From CAVTWH01 sp963850915 (GTDB taxonomy: Bacteria > Actinomycetota > Actinomycetes > Mycobacteriales > Micromonosporaceae), in assembly GCA_963850915.1 (NCBI GenBank), contig CAWKND010000006.1, positions 558,001 through 622,000 of the forward strand: DNA of 64,000 nt, given 5' to 3'. A model generated the notes under the pieces. The model was given only the letters and a program-made list of their open reading frames with translations. It made no database searches and was not told the origin of the DNA. Within the stretch, counting starts at the first letter, position 1. Every line of letters begins with the position of its first letter. Positions 34,650 to 43,459 of the stretch are shown here, in pieces. Both the position numbers and the translations under genes were made by a program.

Positions 34650-35667
34650 TCAGCGCCGGTGGCGCGGTGCGAGATGGGACAGCGCCCGCGACCACAGGGG
34701 TACCACGAGCAGGTGCCCCAGCCCCGGCGCCTGCTCGTAGCGGGCGTCCGGCAGGTTGCGCTGGTACCACTGGCCGTGCTTGGGGCGTACCACCGGATCG
34801 GCCGCACCGTAGAGCAGCAGCGTCTTGGCGCGTACCTCGGCCGGCTCGAACCCCCAGGGGCGCAGGCAGTAACCGGCGATGTCGGCGGCCAGTCCCGTAC
34901 CGCCCTGGGTGAAGGCCACCTCCATCATGGCGGCCAGCCGACCGCGAACGCCGGCCCGGTCGAGGATCTCCTGGTCTGCCCCATCGGTGCCGAGCAGCGT
35001 CACCGCGTCCAGCGGGTCGTCCGGGATCACGCGGGCAAGCTGGTCGGCCAGTACCGCGTGGACCCGCCGCGCCGGCAGGTCCCGGAGTGCCGCAAGGCCG
35101 GCCCGCTGCTCGGGCGGCAGCCACGGCACCTCCTCGTCGGGTGCCGGAGTGGCGATGACAACGACCCGGTCGACCAGCTCCGGCAGCAGTGCCGCCAGGG
35201 CGAGCGCCACCCGGCCCCCAGCCGACCAGCCCGCGACCCCCACCCGAGCCGATACCGGCCGAGCCGACACCGGCCGAGCCGACACCGCGGGCGGCAAGTA
35301 CGTCGGCGATGTCGCGGGCGGCGCCGGCCACATCGGCCCAGCTCTCTAGCGGCAGTGGGTCCGAGCCGCCGTAGCCGGGTCGGTCGACGGCGAGCAGGGT
35401 GACACGCCGGGACCAGGTCTGTTCCGGGTCGGGGTCGAACGCGCCGGAGCCGGGTGCCGGATGGCAGAGCACCACCGTGCGTGCGTCGGGGCCGCCGTCC
35501 GCCAGGAGGTGCACGCCGAGTCGCCGCCCGTCGCGCGCCACCACTTCGGTGGTGTGGCCACCGGCGGGCAGAGTACGGCTGGCACGACTATCGGCGACTT
35601 GGCCCCGGGTCGCATCGCTCCCCTCGGCACGGCGCTGCGTCGCCTGATTCCCGGTGGGATCGGTCAT
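34650..35667 (-). pseudogene. alpha/beta hydrolase, split by a frameshift
   Basis: The N-terminal half (ATG at 35667) reads through VVLCHPAPGSGAFDPDPEQ and LLAVDRPGYGGSDPLPLESW to DIADVLAARG in one frame. The nucleophile elbow VAGWSAGGRVALALAALLPE and the rest, including LLYGAADPVVRPKHGQW and LGHLLVVPLW with the catalytic His, are in another frame. The switch falls in or just after three 15-bp repeats. One extra base in the TCGGGTGGGGG run would explain it. Either the gene is broken or the count of Gs is a sequencing error; the protein otherwise keeps all catalytic residues. Confidence 0.75.
35244..35288 (-). repeat. three 15-bp repeats at the hydrolase frameshift
   Basis: Three copies of CCGAGCCGACACCGG (first copy with one change, last with one change) sit at the point where the hydrolase reading frame changes, just before the nucleophile elbow. 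Confidence 0.85.
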
Positions 35668-35797
35668 GCGGGGATCCTGCCGGCCGGGTCTGACATTTCG
35701 GCGAGTGCCGGCCGTCGCCGTCGCGGCTGATTCGCAGGAAGCTCGGCTGACGCGTACCCAGTTCGACTGACTCGCAGCTAGTGTCGCGCGTCGTTAG

Positions 35798-35833
35798 TTC
35801 GTTGACACTGTGAGATTCGTTGACACTGTGAGA
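35798..35833. repeat. perfect 18-bp tandem duplication
   Basis: TTCGTTGACACTGTGAGA occurs twice in direct succession between the hydrolase and TetR genes, at the edge of the GTAC-poor segment. The sequence includes TTGACA. I see no gene in the spacer 35668-35869. Confidence 0.85.
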
Positions 35834-35869
35834 CATGAACGATGCCCGGGCAGCCGCGGCAGTCAGCGC

Positions 35870-36484
35870 TCATCGGCCGACGGTAAGGGCGAGGAGGGTG
35901 TCGATCGCGGTTTCGAACGGACGGGTACTCCGTTGGACCTGGGCGAGTAGAAGCCCTCCTTGGACCGTGGCGAGCAGAGTGGTGGCGAGGTCGTCCGGGT
36001 TGATGTCGGCCGGGAGTTTCCCGTCGGCATGCAGAGTTCTGAGTCCATCGGCGATGGCGGCTGCCCACTGATCGAACCCAGCCGCGATGAGCGCTCGGGC
36101 CTCGGGGTCGCTCTCGGCCAGTTGGCCACCGAGTGAGCCAAGTGCGCAGCCCCCTCTCCCCTGGGTGCTCTTTACCCCAGTGATCACCATGTTCCGCCAA
36201 GCTTCGACTCCCTTGGCGCTGCCGAGGGCGTGCCGGTTGTTGTTGACGATGGTGTCGGCTTGGAAGTCGATGACCGCCTGCACAAGGTCATTCTTGTCGG
36301 GGAAGTAGTGGTAGAGCTGCGAGCCGCTGACTTCCGCGGCCACCTTGACATCTTCCAAGGTGGTCGCCGCGACCCCGCGCTCATGGATCATGGCGGCGGC
36401 CTTCTCCACTATCCGCGCCCGGGTGCGTGCTCCTTTGAGGGTGAGCCTCGGCCGGCCGCTCGTGTCGTTGACCATGCCGCCCAT
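35870..36484 (-). CDS. TetR/AcrR-family regulator
   Basis: The ATG at 36484 or the one at 36475 (MVNDTSGRPRLTLKGARTRA) starts a 205-residue regulator. The helix-turn-helix is IHERGVAATTLEDVKVAAEV SGSQLYHYFPDKNDLV. The C-terminal half (GGCALGSLGGQLAESDPEAR, FETAIDTLLALTVGR) is of the type found in repressors divergent from SDR genes. It has lower third-position GC and far fewer GTAC words than its neighbours. It probably controls the divergent SDR genes. Confidence 0.83.
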   Translation of the reverse strand: MGGMVNDTSGRPRLTLKGARTRARIVEKAAAMIHERGVAATTLEDVKVAAEVSGSQLYHYFPDKNDLVQAVIDFQADTIVNNNRHALGSAKGVEAWRNMVITGVKSTQGRGGCALGSLGGQLAESDPEARALIAAGFDQWAAAIADGLRTLHADGKLPADINPDDLATTLLATVQGGLLLAQVQRSTRPFETAIDTLLALTVGR

Positions 36485-36501
36485 GCTAGCAAATTCTGAG
36501 T

Positions 36502-36529
36502 TTGACAGCCCAGTCGGCTCGTGTAAGAG
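36502..36529 (+). promoter_or_regulatory. candidate promoter for the SDR genes
   Basis: TTGACA at 36502-36507 and TAAGAG at 36524-36529 have a 16-base spacer. Two CCCAGTC direct repeats, one in the spacer and one downstream of the -10 box, could be binding sites for the divergent TetR protein. Confidence 0.5.
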
Positions 36530-36571
36530 TGAGTCACACAACCCAGTCTGCAAGAAGAGACAGCGGTCCAC

Positions 36572-37020
36572 ATGACTGACCTCAGCGGCAAGCCAGCTCT
36601 GATGACGGGCTCGACGAGCGGAACCGGCACGGCCACGGCCATCGCCTTGGCCGACCGGGGCGCTCACGTACTAACCGTCGGACGCGACGAACGGCGCGCC
36701 AAAGATGTCGTTGCCGAGAATGAAGGCAACGGCGGCAGCGCGACGTTCCGGCTCACCACGTTGAAGGACCTGGCATCGGCTCGGGACCTGGTCGAACGGG
36801 CCACTGAAGCCAGCGACGGCCACGTCGACATCCTCGTCAACAACGCCGGCGTGGCCGACATGGGACCAAGCAACGCGGCCACCGAGGAACAGCTCGAAGG
36901 GACCTTTGCGTAGCTGAGCCCGAGGAACTGGCTGCGGCGATCGTCTTTCTGGCCAGTGAGGATGCCAGCTTCGTCCACGGCGTCACCCTTGCCGTCGATG
37001 GAGGCCGAGCTGCGATCTGA
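36572..37020 (+). pseudogene. short-chain dehydrogenase with internal deletion
   Basis: The frame opens MTDLSGKPALMTGSTSGTGT and has the NNAG motif (DILVNNAGVADMG), but stops at 36911 after 113 residues. The C-terminal end of an SDR (EELAAAIVFLASEDASFVHG, VTLAVDGGRAAI) resumes in another frame at about 36914 and stops at 37020. About 100 residues with the catalytic Ser and the YxxxK pair are missing. The gene cannot make an active enzyme. Confidence 0.8.
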
Positions 37021-37074
37021 CGTGCGTCGCAGGTGGTGCTCTGACATGCAGGACCTATCCGACAGGAGAAACGT

Positions 37075-37968
37075 ATGAGCAAGTTCGACGCCCGGTTCGC
37101 CGGAAGGCTCGACGGTCAGACCGTCTTGGTCACCGGCGCCAAGGGCGGTATCGGCCATGAGACAGCCCAAGGCATTGGGAACAGTGGGGCGACTGTGCTG
37201 GTGCACGCCCGCGGTGCCGACCAGGCCCGACACGCTGTCGACCTGCTGGTCGCCAACGGCAACGGCAAGGGCCAGTATCTGGCTGTAGCCGGAGACCTCG
37301 GCTCATTAGCCGGTGTTCGGGAACTGGTCGACACTGTGCACGAGGCCGCGCCGAAGGGACTCAACGGGCTGGTAAACAACGCGGGCGCGGCGTTCTCCAG
37401 CAAGGTGCTGTCACCCGACGGGTACGAGCGGACCATCGCCATCAATCACGTCGCGCTGGCGGCACTGACCGACGGGCTGCTCGACCTGCTCCGCGAGGGC
37501 GCTGATGATTTCGCCGCGTCCTCGCGGGTGGTCAACATGACCGCTCTGGTCGAGTCGCGGGGCAAGCCGATCACCGACTGGAGCTGCCCGGGTAAGTACA
37601 AGCAGATCCAGGCCTACGCCGACGCCAAACTGCTGGCCCTGATGTACACCTACGCCCAAGCTCGCCGCCATAAGGGCGAGGGCCTGACGTTCAACGCAGT
37701 CAGCCCGGGCGCGGTCAAAACCACTCTCGGCAGCAAGGCCGGAGGGCCGTTCAAATTGATTGAGGCGTTGACCAATCCGTTCGTCGGGCCTCCGGAGAAG
37801 GGGTCACGCGGCTGTGTGCGGCTGATGGCCGATCCGGCGCTCGCGACTGCGACCGGGGGCTACTACAGCTCCGCGAAGTTGAAGAAGTCATCCAAGCAGT
37901 CGCGTGACGAGGACGCTCAGGAACGGGTGTACGAGCAGACCGAACGCGAACTGCACACACGCAAGTGA
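37075..37968 (+). CDS. short-chain dehydrogenase/reductase
   Basis: The 297-residue enzyme has the cofactor loop TGAKGGIGHETAQGIG, the LVNNAG motif, and the catalytic YADAK (YxxxK), with VVNMTALVESRGK upstream supplying the strand before it. The long form and the C-terminal tail of charged residues resemble retinol-dehydrogenase-like SDRs. It should use NAD(P)H on an unknown alcohol or ketone. Spacing to the broken SDR gene is 54 bases with GACAGGAG before the ATG. A strong hairpin follows. Confidence 0.85.
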   Translation: MSKFDARFAGRLDGQTVLVTGAKGGIGHETAQGIGNSGATVLVHARGADQARHAVDLLVANGNGKGQYLAVAGDLGSLAGVRELVDTVHEAAPKGLNGLVNNAGAAFSSKVLSPDGYERTIAINHVALAALTDGLLDLLREGADDFAASSRVVNMTALVESRGKPITDWSCPGKYKQIQAYADAKLLALMYTYAQARRHKGEGLTFNAVSPGAVKTTLGSKAGGPFKLIEALTNPFVGPPEKGSRGCVRLMADPALATATGGYYSSAKLKKSSKQSRDEDAQERVYEQTERELHTRK

Positions 37969-37972
37969 GGCG

Positions 37973-38011
37973 TTGCCGCACCGGCAATCGCCAGGACCGC
38001 CGGTGCGGCAA
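37973..38011 (+). terminator. hairpin terminator after SDR gene
   Basis: TTGCCGCACCGGC (37973-37985) pairs perfectly with GCCGGTGCGGCAA (37999-38011) over a 13-base loop. The following 400 bases to 38418 contain only short hairpins (for example ACGTGCC/GGCACGT-like at about 38312-38335) and no gene that I can support. Confidence 0.75.
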
Positions 38012-38418
38012 TCGGCGCGCCTTCACCCACTCGAAAGCCAACGCCAGGGCATGTCTTCCTGCACCCGGCGAACGCATACTCGTCACCCCGTAGATCGCGT
38101 CCAATCAGGCTCTGTCGGGGCCGTTCGCCGTTGTCGGTAGGAGCGCGTGGGTTGCGCGCATGAGCTGCTCTCGTGAGGCGCCCCGCCAGCACCTGCGGAG
38201 GTGCCCGAGGGGGAGCAAGGTACCCGTAGAAGCGTTGCTGCACAACGGTTCTGAGGCCCGCACCGTACCGCCCCCGAGCGCCGGTACGCTGTGCTGCCGG
38301 CGCCGACGGCGCACGTGCCACAAAGCTGACACGTGCCCCAGGTAAACCGGAACGGAGGGTTGCGCGTCAACCCGGCGTGACACCCAGACTGATGTCCCAG
38401 GCGTGGGACGGAGGCACC

Positions 38419-38940
38419 GTGACGGATTCGCGGGAGCACCGGTGGACCGCCGATGAGGCGGTCACCTACCTGTTCGGCGCGCACTACCGTCCGCTGGTAC
38501 GCCTGGCCGTGCTGCTGCTGGCCGACCAGGGCGCCGCCGAAGAGGTGGTGCAGGACGCGTACGTGCGGCTGCACCAGAGCTGGCGGCGACTGCGGGAGCC
38601 GGACAAGGCACTCGCGTACCTGCGTACCAGCGTCGTCAACGCGGCCCGATCAGCGCTGCGCCGCCGCGGCGTCGCGGAGCGTTACCTGGACCGGGCCGTA
38701 CCGTTGCCGGACGCGCCGAGCGCCGAAGCCGGTGCGTTGGGGGTGCTGGAGCAGGAGCGGATGATCGCCGCCCTGGCCCAGTTGCCCGGCCGGCAGCGCG
38801 AAGCGCTGGTGCTGCGCTACTACGCCGACCTCTCCGAGGCGGAGATCGCCGAGGTGATGGGGGTCAGTCGGGGTGCCGTGAAGAGCCACACCGCGCGGGG
38901 CGTTGCCGCCCTGCGTCAGAGCCTGGAGCGCGTGTCATGA
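38419..38940 (+). CDS. ECF sigma factor (SigE-like)
   Basis: The GTG at 38419 has GGAGG about 6 bases upstream and is preferred over an earlier GTG-type start at 38377. The 173-residue factor has region 2 (AHYRPLVRLAVLLLADQGAA, EEVVQDAYVRLHQSWRRL) and region 4 (ALAQLPGRQREALVLRYYAD, SEAEIAEVMGVSRGAVKSHT). It belongs to the actinobacterial SigE/SIG10-like group. Its stop overlaps the start of the membrane protein below (ATGA), the normal arrangement for a sigma factor and its regulator. Confidence 0.88.
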   Translation: MTDSREHRWTADEAVTYLFGAHYRPLVRLAVLLLADQGAAEEVVQDAYVRLHQSWRRLREPDKALAYLRTSVVNAARSALRRRGVAERYLDRAVPLPDAPSAEAGALGVLEQERMIAALAQLPGRQREALVLRYYADLSEAEIAEVMGVSRGAVKSHTARGVAALRQSLERVS

Positions 38941-39959
38941 CCGAGGAGTTGCTGCGGCAGGCGATGCAGGCCCGAGCTGAGCGCGTGGAGGTCGACCCGG
39001 ACGCCCTACCGGCGATCCGCCGGGAGATCGCCCGGCGCCGGGCGCGGCGGTGGTTACCGTTCCCCACCGGACTCCGAGGAGGAGCCATGTTCGGTCTGAG
39101 CACGGCCACAATTGCCGCTGCGGCCGCCGTCACGGTCGCGGTTTTCGCTGGTACCAGCCAGTGCGCCCCGCCTGTCGCCCCCACTCCCGCCCCGCCCGGC
39201 GCGTCGACCGGCCCGTCCGGTACGCCCAGTGCGACGGCGCCGACCGTGAGCGCCAGCCTGGCGGTCTACTACATCGGCCACAACAACCGCATCTACCGGG
39301 AGTTCCACGCGCTGCCCTCGTCGGCCGGTACCGACGCCGACAAGGTACGTACCGCGGTCACCGAGATGCTCGACGGTCGGACCGCCTACGACCCCGACTA
39401 CCACAGCGGCTGGCCGGCGAGCGCCGCCGTGCGCAACGTCAGCATCGCCGGCAAGTCGATCACCGTGGACCTGTCCGGCGCGGCGGTCAACGGCGACGAT
39501 CCGCCGACCGAGACGGCCGCTCTGCAGCAGCTGATCTGGACGGCGACCGCGGTGGTACCCGACTCGACGATGAAGCTGCTGCTCGACGGGGAGCCGGTCG
39601 CCAAGCTGTGGAACCTGCTACCGGCCTCCGGTGACCTGCACCGCGGCAACTGGGTGGACGTGCAGGCGCTGATCCAGGTGATCGACCCGCAGCAGAATGC
39701 CACCGTCGGACAGACCTTCACGGCGCGCATCGACGGGTCAGCCTTCGAGGCGACCGCGGTGGTGCAGATCAAGGACGCGGGCGGGAACGTCGTCAAGACC
39801 CAGCAGATCCACGTCGGCTCCACGGCCGTACCGAGCCGGGCCACCGCGACCGTTTCGTTCACGCTGGCACCGGGGCGGTACACCATCGAAAGCTTCGTGT
39901 ACTCCGCCAACGACAGCAGCGTCCAGCAGCTCGACGATCACCAGTTCACCGTCAGGTAG
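38937..39959 (+). CDS. membrane protein with GerMN and Gmad2-like domains, probable partner of the ECF sigma factor
   Basis: The 340-residue protein has a cytosolic, basic head of about 48 residues (LLRQAMQARAERVEVDPDAL, PAIRREIARRRARRW), one membrane helix (TATIAAAAAVTVAVFAG), a Pro/Thr-rich linker and a GerMN domain (VYYIGHNNRIYREFHAL to KLLLDGEP, residues 105-230). A Gmad2-like immunoglobulin fold ends the protein. GerMN domains occur in spore-germination and lipoprotein LpqB-type proteins. The gene order implies that it controls the sigma factor. The head lacks a zinc anti-sigma motif, so the mode of control is uncertain. Confidence 0.75.
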   Translation: MTEELLRQAMQARAERVEVDPDALPAIRREIARRRARRWLPFPTGLRGGAMFGLSTATIAAAAAVTVAVFAGTSQCAPPVAPTPAPPGASTGPSGTPSATAPTVSASLAVYYIGHNNRIYREFHALPSSAGTDADKVRTAVTEMLDGRTAYDPDYHSGWPASAAVRNVSIAGKSITVDLSGAAVNGDDPPTETAALQQLIWTATAVVPDSTMKLLLDGEPVAKLWNLLPASGDLHRGNWVDVQALIQVIDPQQNATVGQTFTARIDGSAFEATAVVQIKDAGGNVVKTQQIHVGSTAVPSRATATVSFTLAPGRYTIESFVYSANDSSVQQLDDHQFTVR

Positions 39960-39965
39960 CCGGCC

Positions 39966-39999
39966 ACCGCGGAGCCCGCGGTCAGCCGGTGACCGGCTG
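39966..39999 (+). terminator. double hairpin after the GerMN gene
   Basis: ACCGCGG-AGC-CCGCGGT (39966-39982) is followed at once by the palindrome CAGCCGGTGACCGGCTG (39983-39999). Confidence 0.5.
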
Positions 40000-40278
40000 G
40001 CCCAGGGCCCGTTGCTCGACGTCGGTGGGCAGCGACTCTCCTCGGGGCCTTACGGGGATGCCGCAGAGCAGGAGACCCGGGCGGCGGCCGCCCAAACAAT
40101 CGCCGCCGCCCGGGCCCTGTGTCGGCTGTCGGGCAGCCCCCCGCCCGAGATACAGCCGAGCCTGTGTCCGGTCTGGACTACTCCGACCGGGAATCTGTCC
40201 GGCCCAGAAGAAGTCCAGCTTCTGGGCCGAGTAGCTGACCAGGTGGTCCTTGGTCTGCTGGTAATGGTCGAGCATCAT
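39982..40278 (-). CDS. small ORF or gene remnant downstream of the GAF regulator
   Basis: From ATGATG at 40278 the frame reads MMLDHYQQTKDHLVSYSAQ with strongly coding-like codons for about 30 residues, up to FFWAGQIP. After that the codon pattern decays and the frame runs through a 12-bp hairpin. GGAG lies about 8 bases before the ATG. It may be a truncated gene whose true end was lost. No family is recognised. Confidence 0.33.
   Translation of the reverse strand: MMLDHYQQTKDHLVSYSAQKLDFFWAGQIPGRSSPDRTQARLYLGRGAARQPTQGPGGGDCLGGRRPGLLLCGIPVRPRGESLPTDVEQRALGQPVTG
40076..40114 (-). terminator. hairpin terminator after the GAF regulator
   Basis: CCCGGGCGGCGG (40076-40087) pairs with CCGCCGCCCGGG (40103-40114). 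Its position 200 bases after the regulator stop fits the end of that minus-strand transcript. Confidence 0.5.
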
Positions 40279-40319
40279 CCGTGGTTCTCCGGCCGCCGTT
40301 GGCTGGCCCGCTGGGCACG

Positions 40320-41663
40320 CTAGTGCGCCGGACGTTGCGCCGACGTTGCGCGCGCTGCCCTGGCCCGCGATCCCAGGGGTACCGGTCGGGGGCTGGCGTA
40401 CTCCATGGTCAGCTCGCCGATCCGTTGCACGACAAGGGTTCTGCGCAGCGAACTGGCGGAGAGTAGCGGGAGCAGCGCCTCCCACATGTTCAGGTCCTCG
40501 GCCCCCCACGGGCTGGCTGTCCACTGCTCGAGCAGGAGCGCGTCGGCACTTGCCAGCACGCTGGCGCGCAGGTCACTGTCGAGCCGTCGACGCAGCCGGA
40601 CAATGGCGGGCGCCTCCGACTGGGGGAGCAGCGGCCCCCGGTACGCGGCCAGCGCCTCCCGTACCGCGCCCTGGTCCAGCAGCCGCCGCACGGTACCGGC
40701 GTCGGTGCGTACCGGCAGGCGCAGCCGGTACGGCCGGGAGTCCAGCAGCTCCGGCCCGAGTACCCGGCGCAGCCGGGACAGCTCGGCCCGCAGCGTCACC
40801 GGGTTCAGCTCGTCTCCGTGCAGCTCCAGCCCCAACTGGTCGCCGGTGAGCCCGGCCGGCCGTCCAGCCAGGATCATCACGATCTCGCTGTGCCGCCGGG
40901 ACAGCACCAGCGGGCGGCCGGCGACGGTGAGTACCGCCTCGTCGCGGCCCAGCCCGGCAAGTGACGCCCCGGTTGCCGGCTCGACCTCCCAGCCGGCCAG
41001 TACGGTGGCGAGCAAGCCCTCCGCCGCTCGTGCGGTGGCCTGAACGAGCGCCAGACTGTGCGGGTTGGCCAGGTGGTCGCCGCCGGTGATGTCGATGGCG
41101 CCGAGCAGCGCACCCGAGCGGGGATCGTGGATCGGGGCGGCGGCGCAGGTCCACGGCTGTACGCTCCGGCTGTAGTGCTCGGCCGCGAAGATCTGTACCG
41201 CGTGGTCGACGGCGAGCGCGGTGCCGGGGGCGTTGGTACCCGCGTGCCCCTCATCCCACTGCGCCCCGGCCAGGAAGTTCATCCGCTCCGCCTGCCGACG
41301 GATCTCGGTGTGCCCCTCCACCCACAGCAGCCGCCCGTGCTGGTCGCAGACGGCCATCAGGTGCTCGCCGTCCTGCGCGATGCCGCCGAGCAGCTCCCGG
41401 AACAGCGGCATGACCAGCGCCAGCGGGTGGCTGCGCCGGTACTCCTCCAGCTCGGCGTCGGCGATGTCGATCGGGGCGGTCCCGTCGGGGTCGACCCGGG
41501 CCCGGGCGGAGCGTTCCCAGGACTCGGTGACCACCGGCCGGAGGGTGTCCAGCCCGATCGGGTCCGGTCCGGCGCCGACGAACTCGGCGTGCGCGCGGCG
41601 CAAAGTATGGATGCGTTCGGCGGGATCCGCGCCGATCTCCAGGGCGAGCCACGGGTTGGGCAA
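40320..41663 (-). CDS. GAF-domain regulator with C-terminal winged helix
   Basis: The TTG at 41663 has GGAAGGA upstream and is preferred over a longer frame with non-coding character. The 447-residue protein begins LPNPWLALEIGADPAERIHTL, as in AcoR-like activators, and has a GAF domain (residues 90-260; RLLWVEGHTEIRRQAERM, AAPIHDPRSGALLGAIDITG). Its C-terminal region is of the winged-helix/BTAD type (LSRRHSEIVMILAGRPAGLT, LRAELSRLRRVLGPELLDSR) instead of an AAA domain. In related actinomycetes such genes are often next to an aldehyde dehydrogenase gene; none is here. It lies 190 bases from a GAF phosphatase gene on the same strand. Confidence 0.8.
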   Translation of the reverse strand: MPNPWLALEIGADPAERIHTLRRAHAEFVGAGPDPIGLDTLRPVVTESWERSARARVDPDGTAPIDIADAELEEYRRSHPLALVMPLFRELLGGIAQDGEHLMAVCDQHGRLLWVEGHTEIRRQAERMNFLAGAQWDEGHAGTNAPGTALAVDHAVQIFAAEHYSRSVQPWTCAAAPIHDPRSGALLGAIDITGGDHLANPHSLALVQATARAAEGLLATVLAGWEVEPATGASLAGLGRDEAVLTVAGRPLVLSRRHSEIVMILAGRPAGLTGDQLGLELHGDELNPVTLRAELSRLRRVLGPELLDSRPYRLRLPVRTDAGTVRRLLDQGAVREALAAYRGPLLPQSEAPAIVRLRRRLDSDLRASVLASADALLLEQWTASPWGAEDLNMWEALLPLLSASSLRRTLVVQRIGELTMEYASPRPVPLGSRARAARATSAQRPAH

Positions 41664-41853
41664 GGGCGTTCCTTCCCGCAGAGGGGTCGATCCCGCTCCA
41701 CCTCGCCAGCGTCGTGGAGGACGTCGGGTCAGCGGGGAACGGGCGGGACCGGTATGCGCCCATCGTGCCGCGCCGGCCCGGTACCGGCAACAACCCGACC
41801 GGCCAATGTCGCCCGCCGCTGGCCGTCCTGTGTCCGTACTGGACAAACGCGGG

Positions 41854-42993
41854 TCAGCGCGGTGGGTGCCAGTGCACCAGCAGCGCGCCCGCGTCGTCCT
41901 GCAGCCGGTCGTGCTGGTGGGCCAGGATCGCGTGGATCAGTTTGCGCAGCGTCTCGGCGACCGACACCTCGTCGACCAGGGCCCGGCCGACGAAGTCGAC
42001 CAGCCTGGGCTGGCCGAAGAACGAGCCGTCGGAGTCGCGCGCCTCGACGACACCGTCGGTGTAGCTGAGGATCCGGTCGCCGGGCTGCAGCGCCTCGGAA
42101 AGCACCCGGGCCGGCTTGTCGGCGATGCCGAGCGGCATCGCGGTCGGGCTGGTCAACGTCCTGACGAGGCTCCCGTCGCGCAGCAGCAGCGGCGCCGGGT
42201 GGCCGGCCGCGAGGTAGCGCAGTTCACCGGTACGGGTGTCCAGCTCGGCGAGGAAGGCGGTCACGAAGGCATCCGGGTGGGTACGCCGCAGCGCCGCGTC
42301 CACCGTCTCGTAGGTGTCCAGCAGCCCGAGGCCGGTACGCCGCGCGTTGCGGTACCCGTTGACCGCCACCGTGGCCTGCAGGCTCGCCGGCAGCCCGTGC
42401 CCCATCGCGTCGAAGATCGCCCACTGGGCCAGCCCGTCGTTCACCGCGTAGTCGAAGGCGTCGCCACCCACCTGGTAACAGGGCTCCAGGATGCCCGAGA
42501 CGGTCAGCGCCGGCGTCTGTACGGTCACCGGCGGCAGCAGGCTCCAAACCACCTCGGCGGCCAGCTCCATCGGCTGGCGTCGCTTGGTGCGCTCGATCAG
42601 GTCGCCGTACCCCTGCCGGCTGGTGATCAGCAGCGCCACCACGTCGGCCAGCCGCTGCCCGGCGACCGGGTCGGGGGCGCCGCCGATGACGCCGAGTACC
42701 CCGATCCGGCGGGCGCCGTCGGAGAGCGGGATCCAGCAGCGGTGCTCGTTCGGGCTGTGCTGTACCTGTCCGGTGGCGTAGCAGCGGCCGCCGACCGTGG
42801 CGTCCACCCGCAGTTCGGAGTGCTTGGGCCCCGTCGTACCGGGCAGGGGGATCAGCCGGGTACGCGAGTAGTCGACCAGGTACACGGCGGCGTCGGTCGC
42901 TCGTAGCAGGGGCGCTGCCGCCCGTACCAGATCGGCAAGGTCATCGGCGCTCGCCCCCTGCGACCGGGCCAGGAACTCCTCGATGCTGCGCAT
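41854..42993 (-). CDS. GAF-SpoIIE-type PP2C serine phosphatase
   Basis: GGAGGAGGCGGC precedes the ATG, and a TATAGA box lies about 42 bases upstream. The 379-residue protein has a GAF-like N-terminal half (to about residue 150) and a SpoIIE/PP2C domain: VGGDAFDYAVNDGLAQWAIF, DAMGHGLPASLQATVAVNG, LRYLAAGHPAPLLLRDG, ILSYTDGVVEARD. The Asp residues that hold the metal pair are present. Such phosphatases usually act on anti-anti-sigma (STAS) proteins in partner-switching pathways. The target is not in the window. Confidence 0.88.
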   Translation of the reverse strand: MRSIEEFLARSQGASADDLADLVRAAAPLLRATDAAVYLVDYSRTRLIPLPGTTGPKHSELRVDATVGGRCYATGQVQHSPNEHRCWIPLSDGARRIGVLGVIGGAPDPVAGQRLADVVALLITSRQGYGDLIERTKRRQPMELAAEVVWSLLPPVTVQTPALTVSGILEPCYQVGGDAFDYAVNDGLAQWAIFDAMGHGLPASLQATVAVNGYRNARRTGLGLLDTYETVDAALRRTHPDAFVTAFLAELDTRTGELRYLAAGHPAPLLLRDGSLVRTLTSPTAMPLGIADKPARVLSEALQPGDRILSYTDGVVEARDSDGSFFGQPRLVDFVGRALVDEVSVAETLRKLIHAILAHQHDRLQDDAGALLVHWHPPR

Positions 42994-43132
42994 GCCGCCT
43001 CCTCCGCCGAAACTCGAAGCGCTCCGACCAAACCTCTATACCCACATTGCCGGGTCCCGAATGTCGGCCGGCGTCCCACCATATGCCGGGTCGACCGGCC
43101 GGGCGCGGCGTGCACGGCGAGGGTTTGCCACA

Positions 43133-43405
43133 ATGGCCGGCGTGAAGACGTTCGACGAGCTGTACGCCGAGCTGCGGGAGAAGGCCGAGCGCGGTGCCGA
43201 GGACTCCGGCACGGTGGCCGCGCTGCGCCGCGGGGTGCACTCGATCGGCAAGAAGGTCGTCGAAGAGGCCGCCGAGTCGTGGATGGCCGCCGAGCACGAG
43301 GGGCCGGAGCGCGCCGCGGAGGAGATCTCCCAGCTGCTGTACCAGGCCCAGGTGCTGATGCTCGCGCTCGATCTGAAGCTGGAGGACGTGTACCGACATC
43401 TGTGA
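43133..43405 (+). CDS. hisE: phosphoribosyl-ATP pyrophosphatase
   Basis: The 90-residue enzyme (MAGVKTFDELYAELREKAER, then GKKVVEEAAESWMAAEHEG, EEISQLLYQAQVLMLALDLK) is a typical stand-alone HisE. It catalyses the second step of histidine synthesis, removing pyrophosphate from phosphoribosyl-ATP. The GTG at 43142 is an alternative start. It lies 54 bases before hisG, the usual actinobacterial order. Confidence 0.95.
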   Translation: MAGVKTFDELYAELREKAERGAEDSGTVAALRRGVHSIGKKVVEEAAESWMAAEHEGPERAAEEISQLLYQAQVLMLALDLKLEDVYRHL

Positions 43406-43459
43406 GGCGGTTCGCCCACTCTGTCGTCGTCCACGCCCAGCCCGTGAGGAATTCGAGAA

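Noticed and set aside
38012..38418. A gene on either strand in the spacer before the ECF sigma factor
   Set aside because: Open frames exist on both strands but have no start with ribosome binding site, no motif and poor codon pattern.
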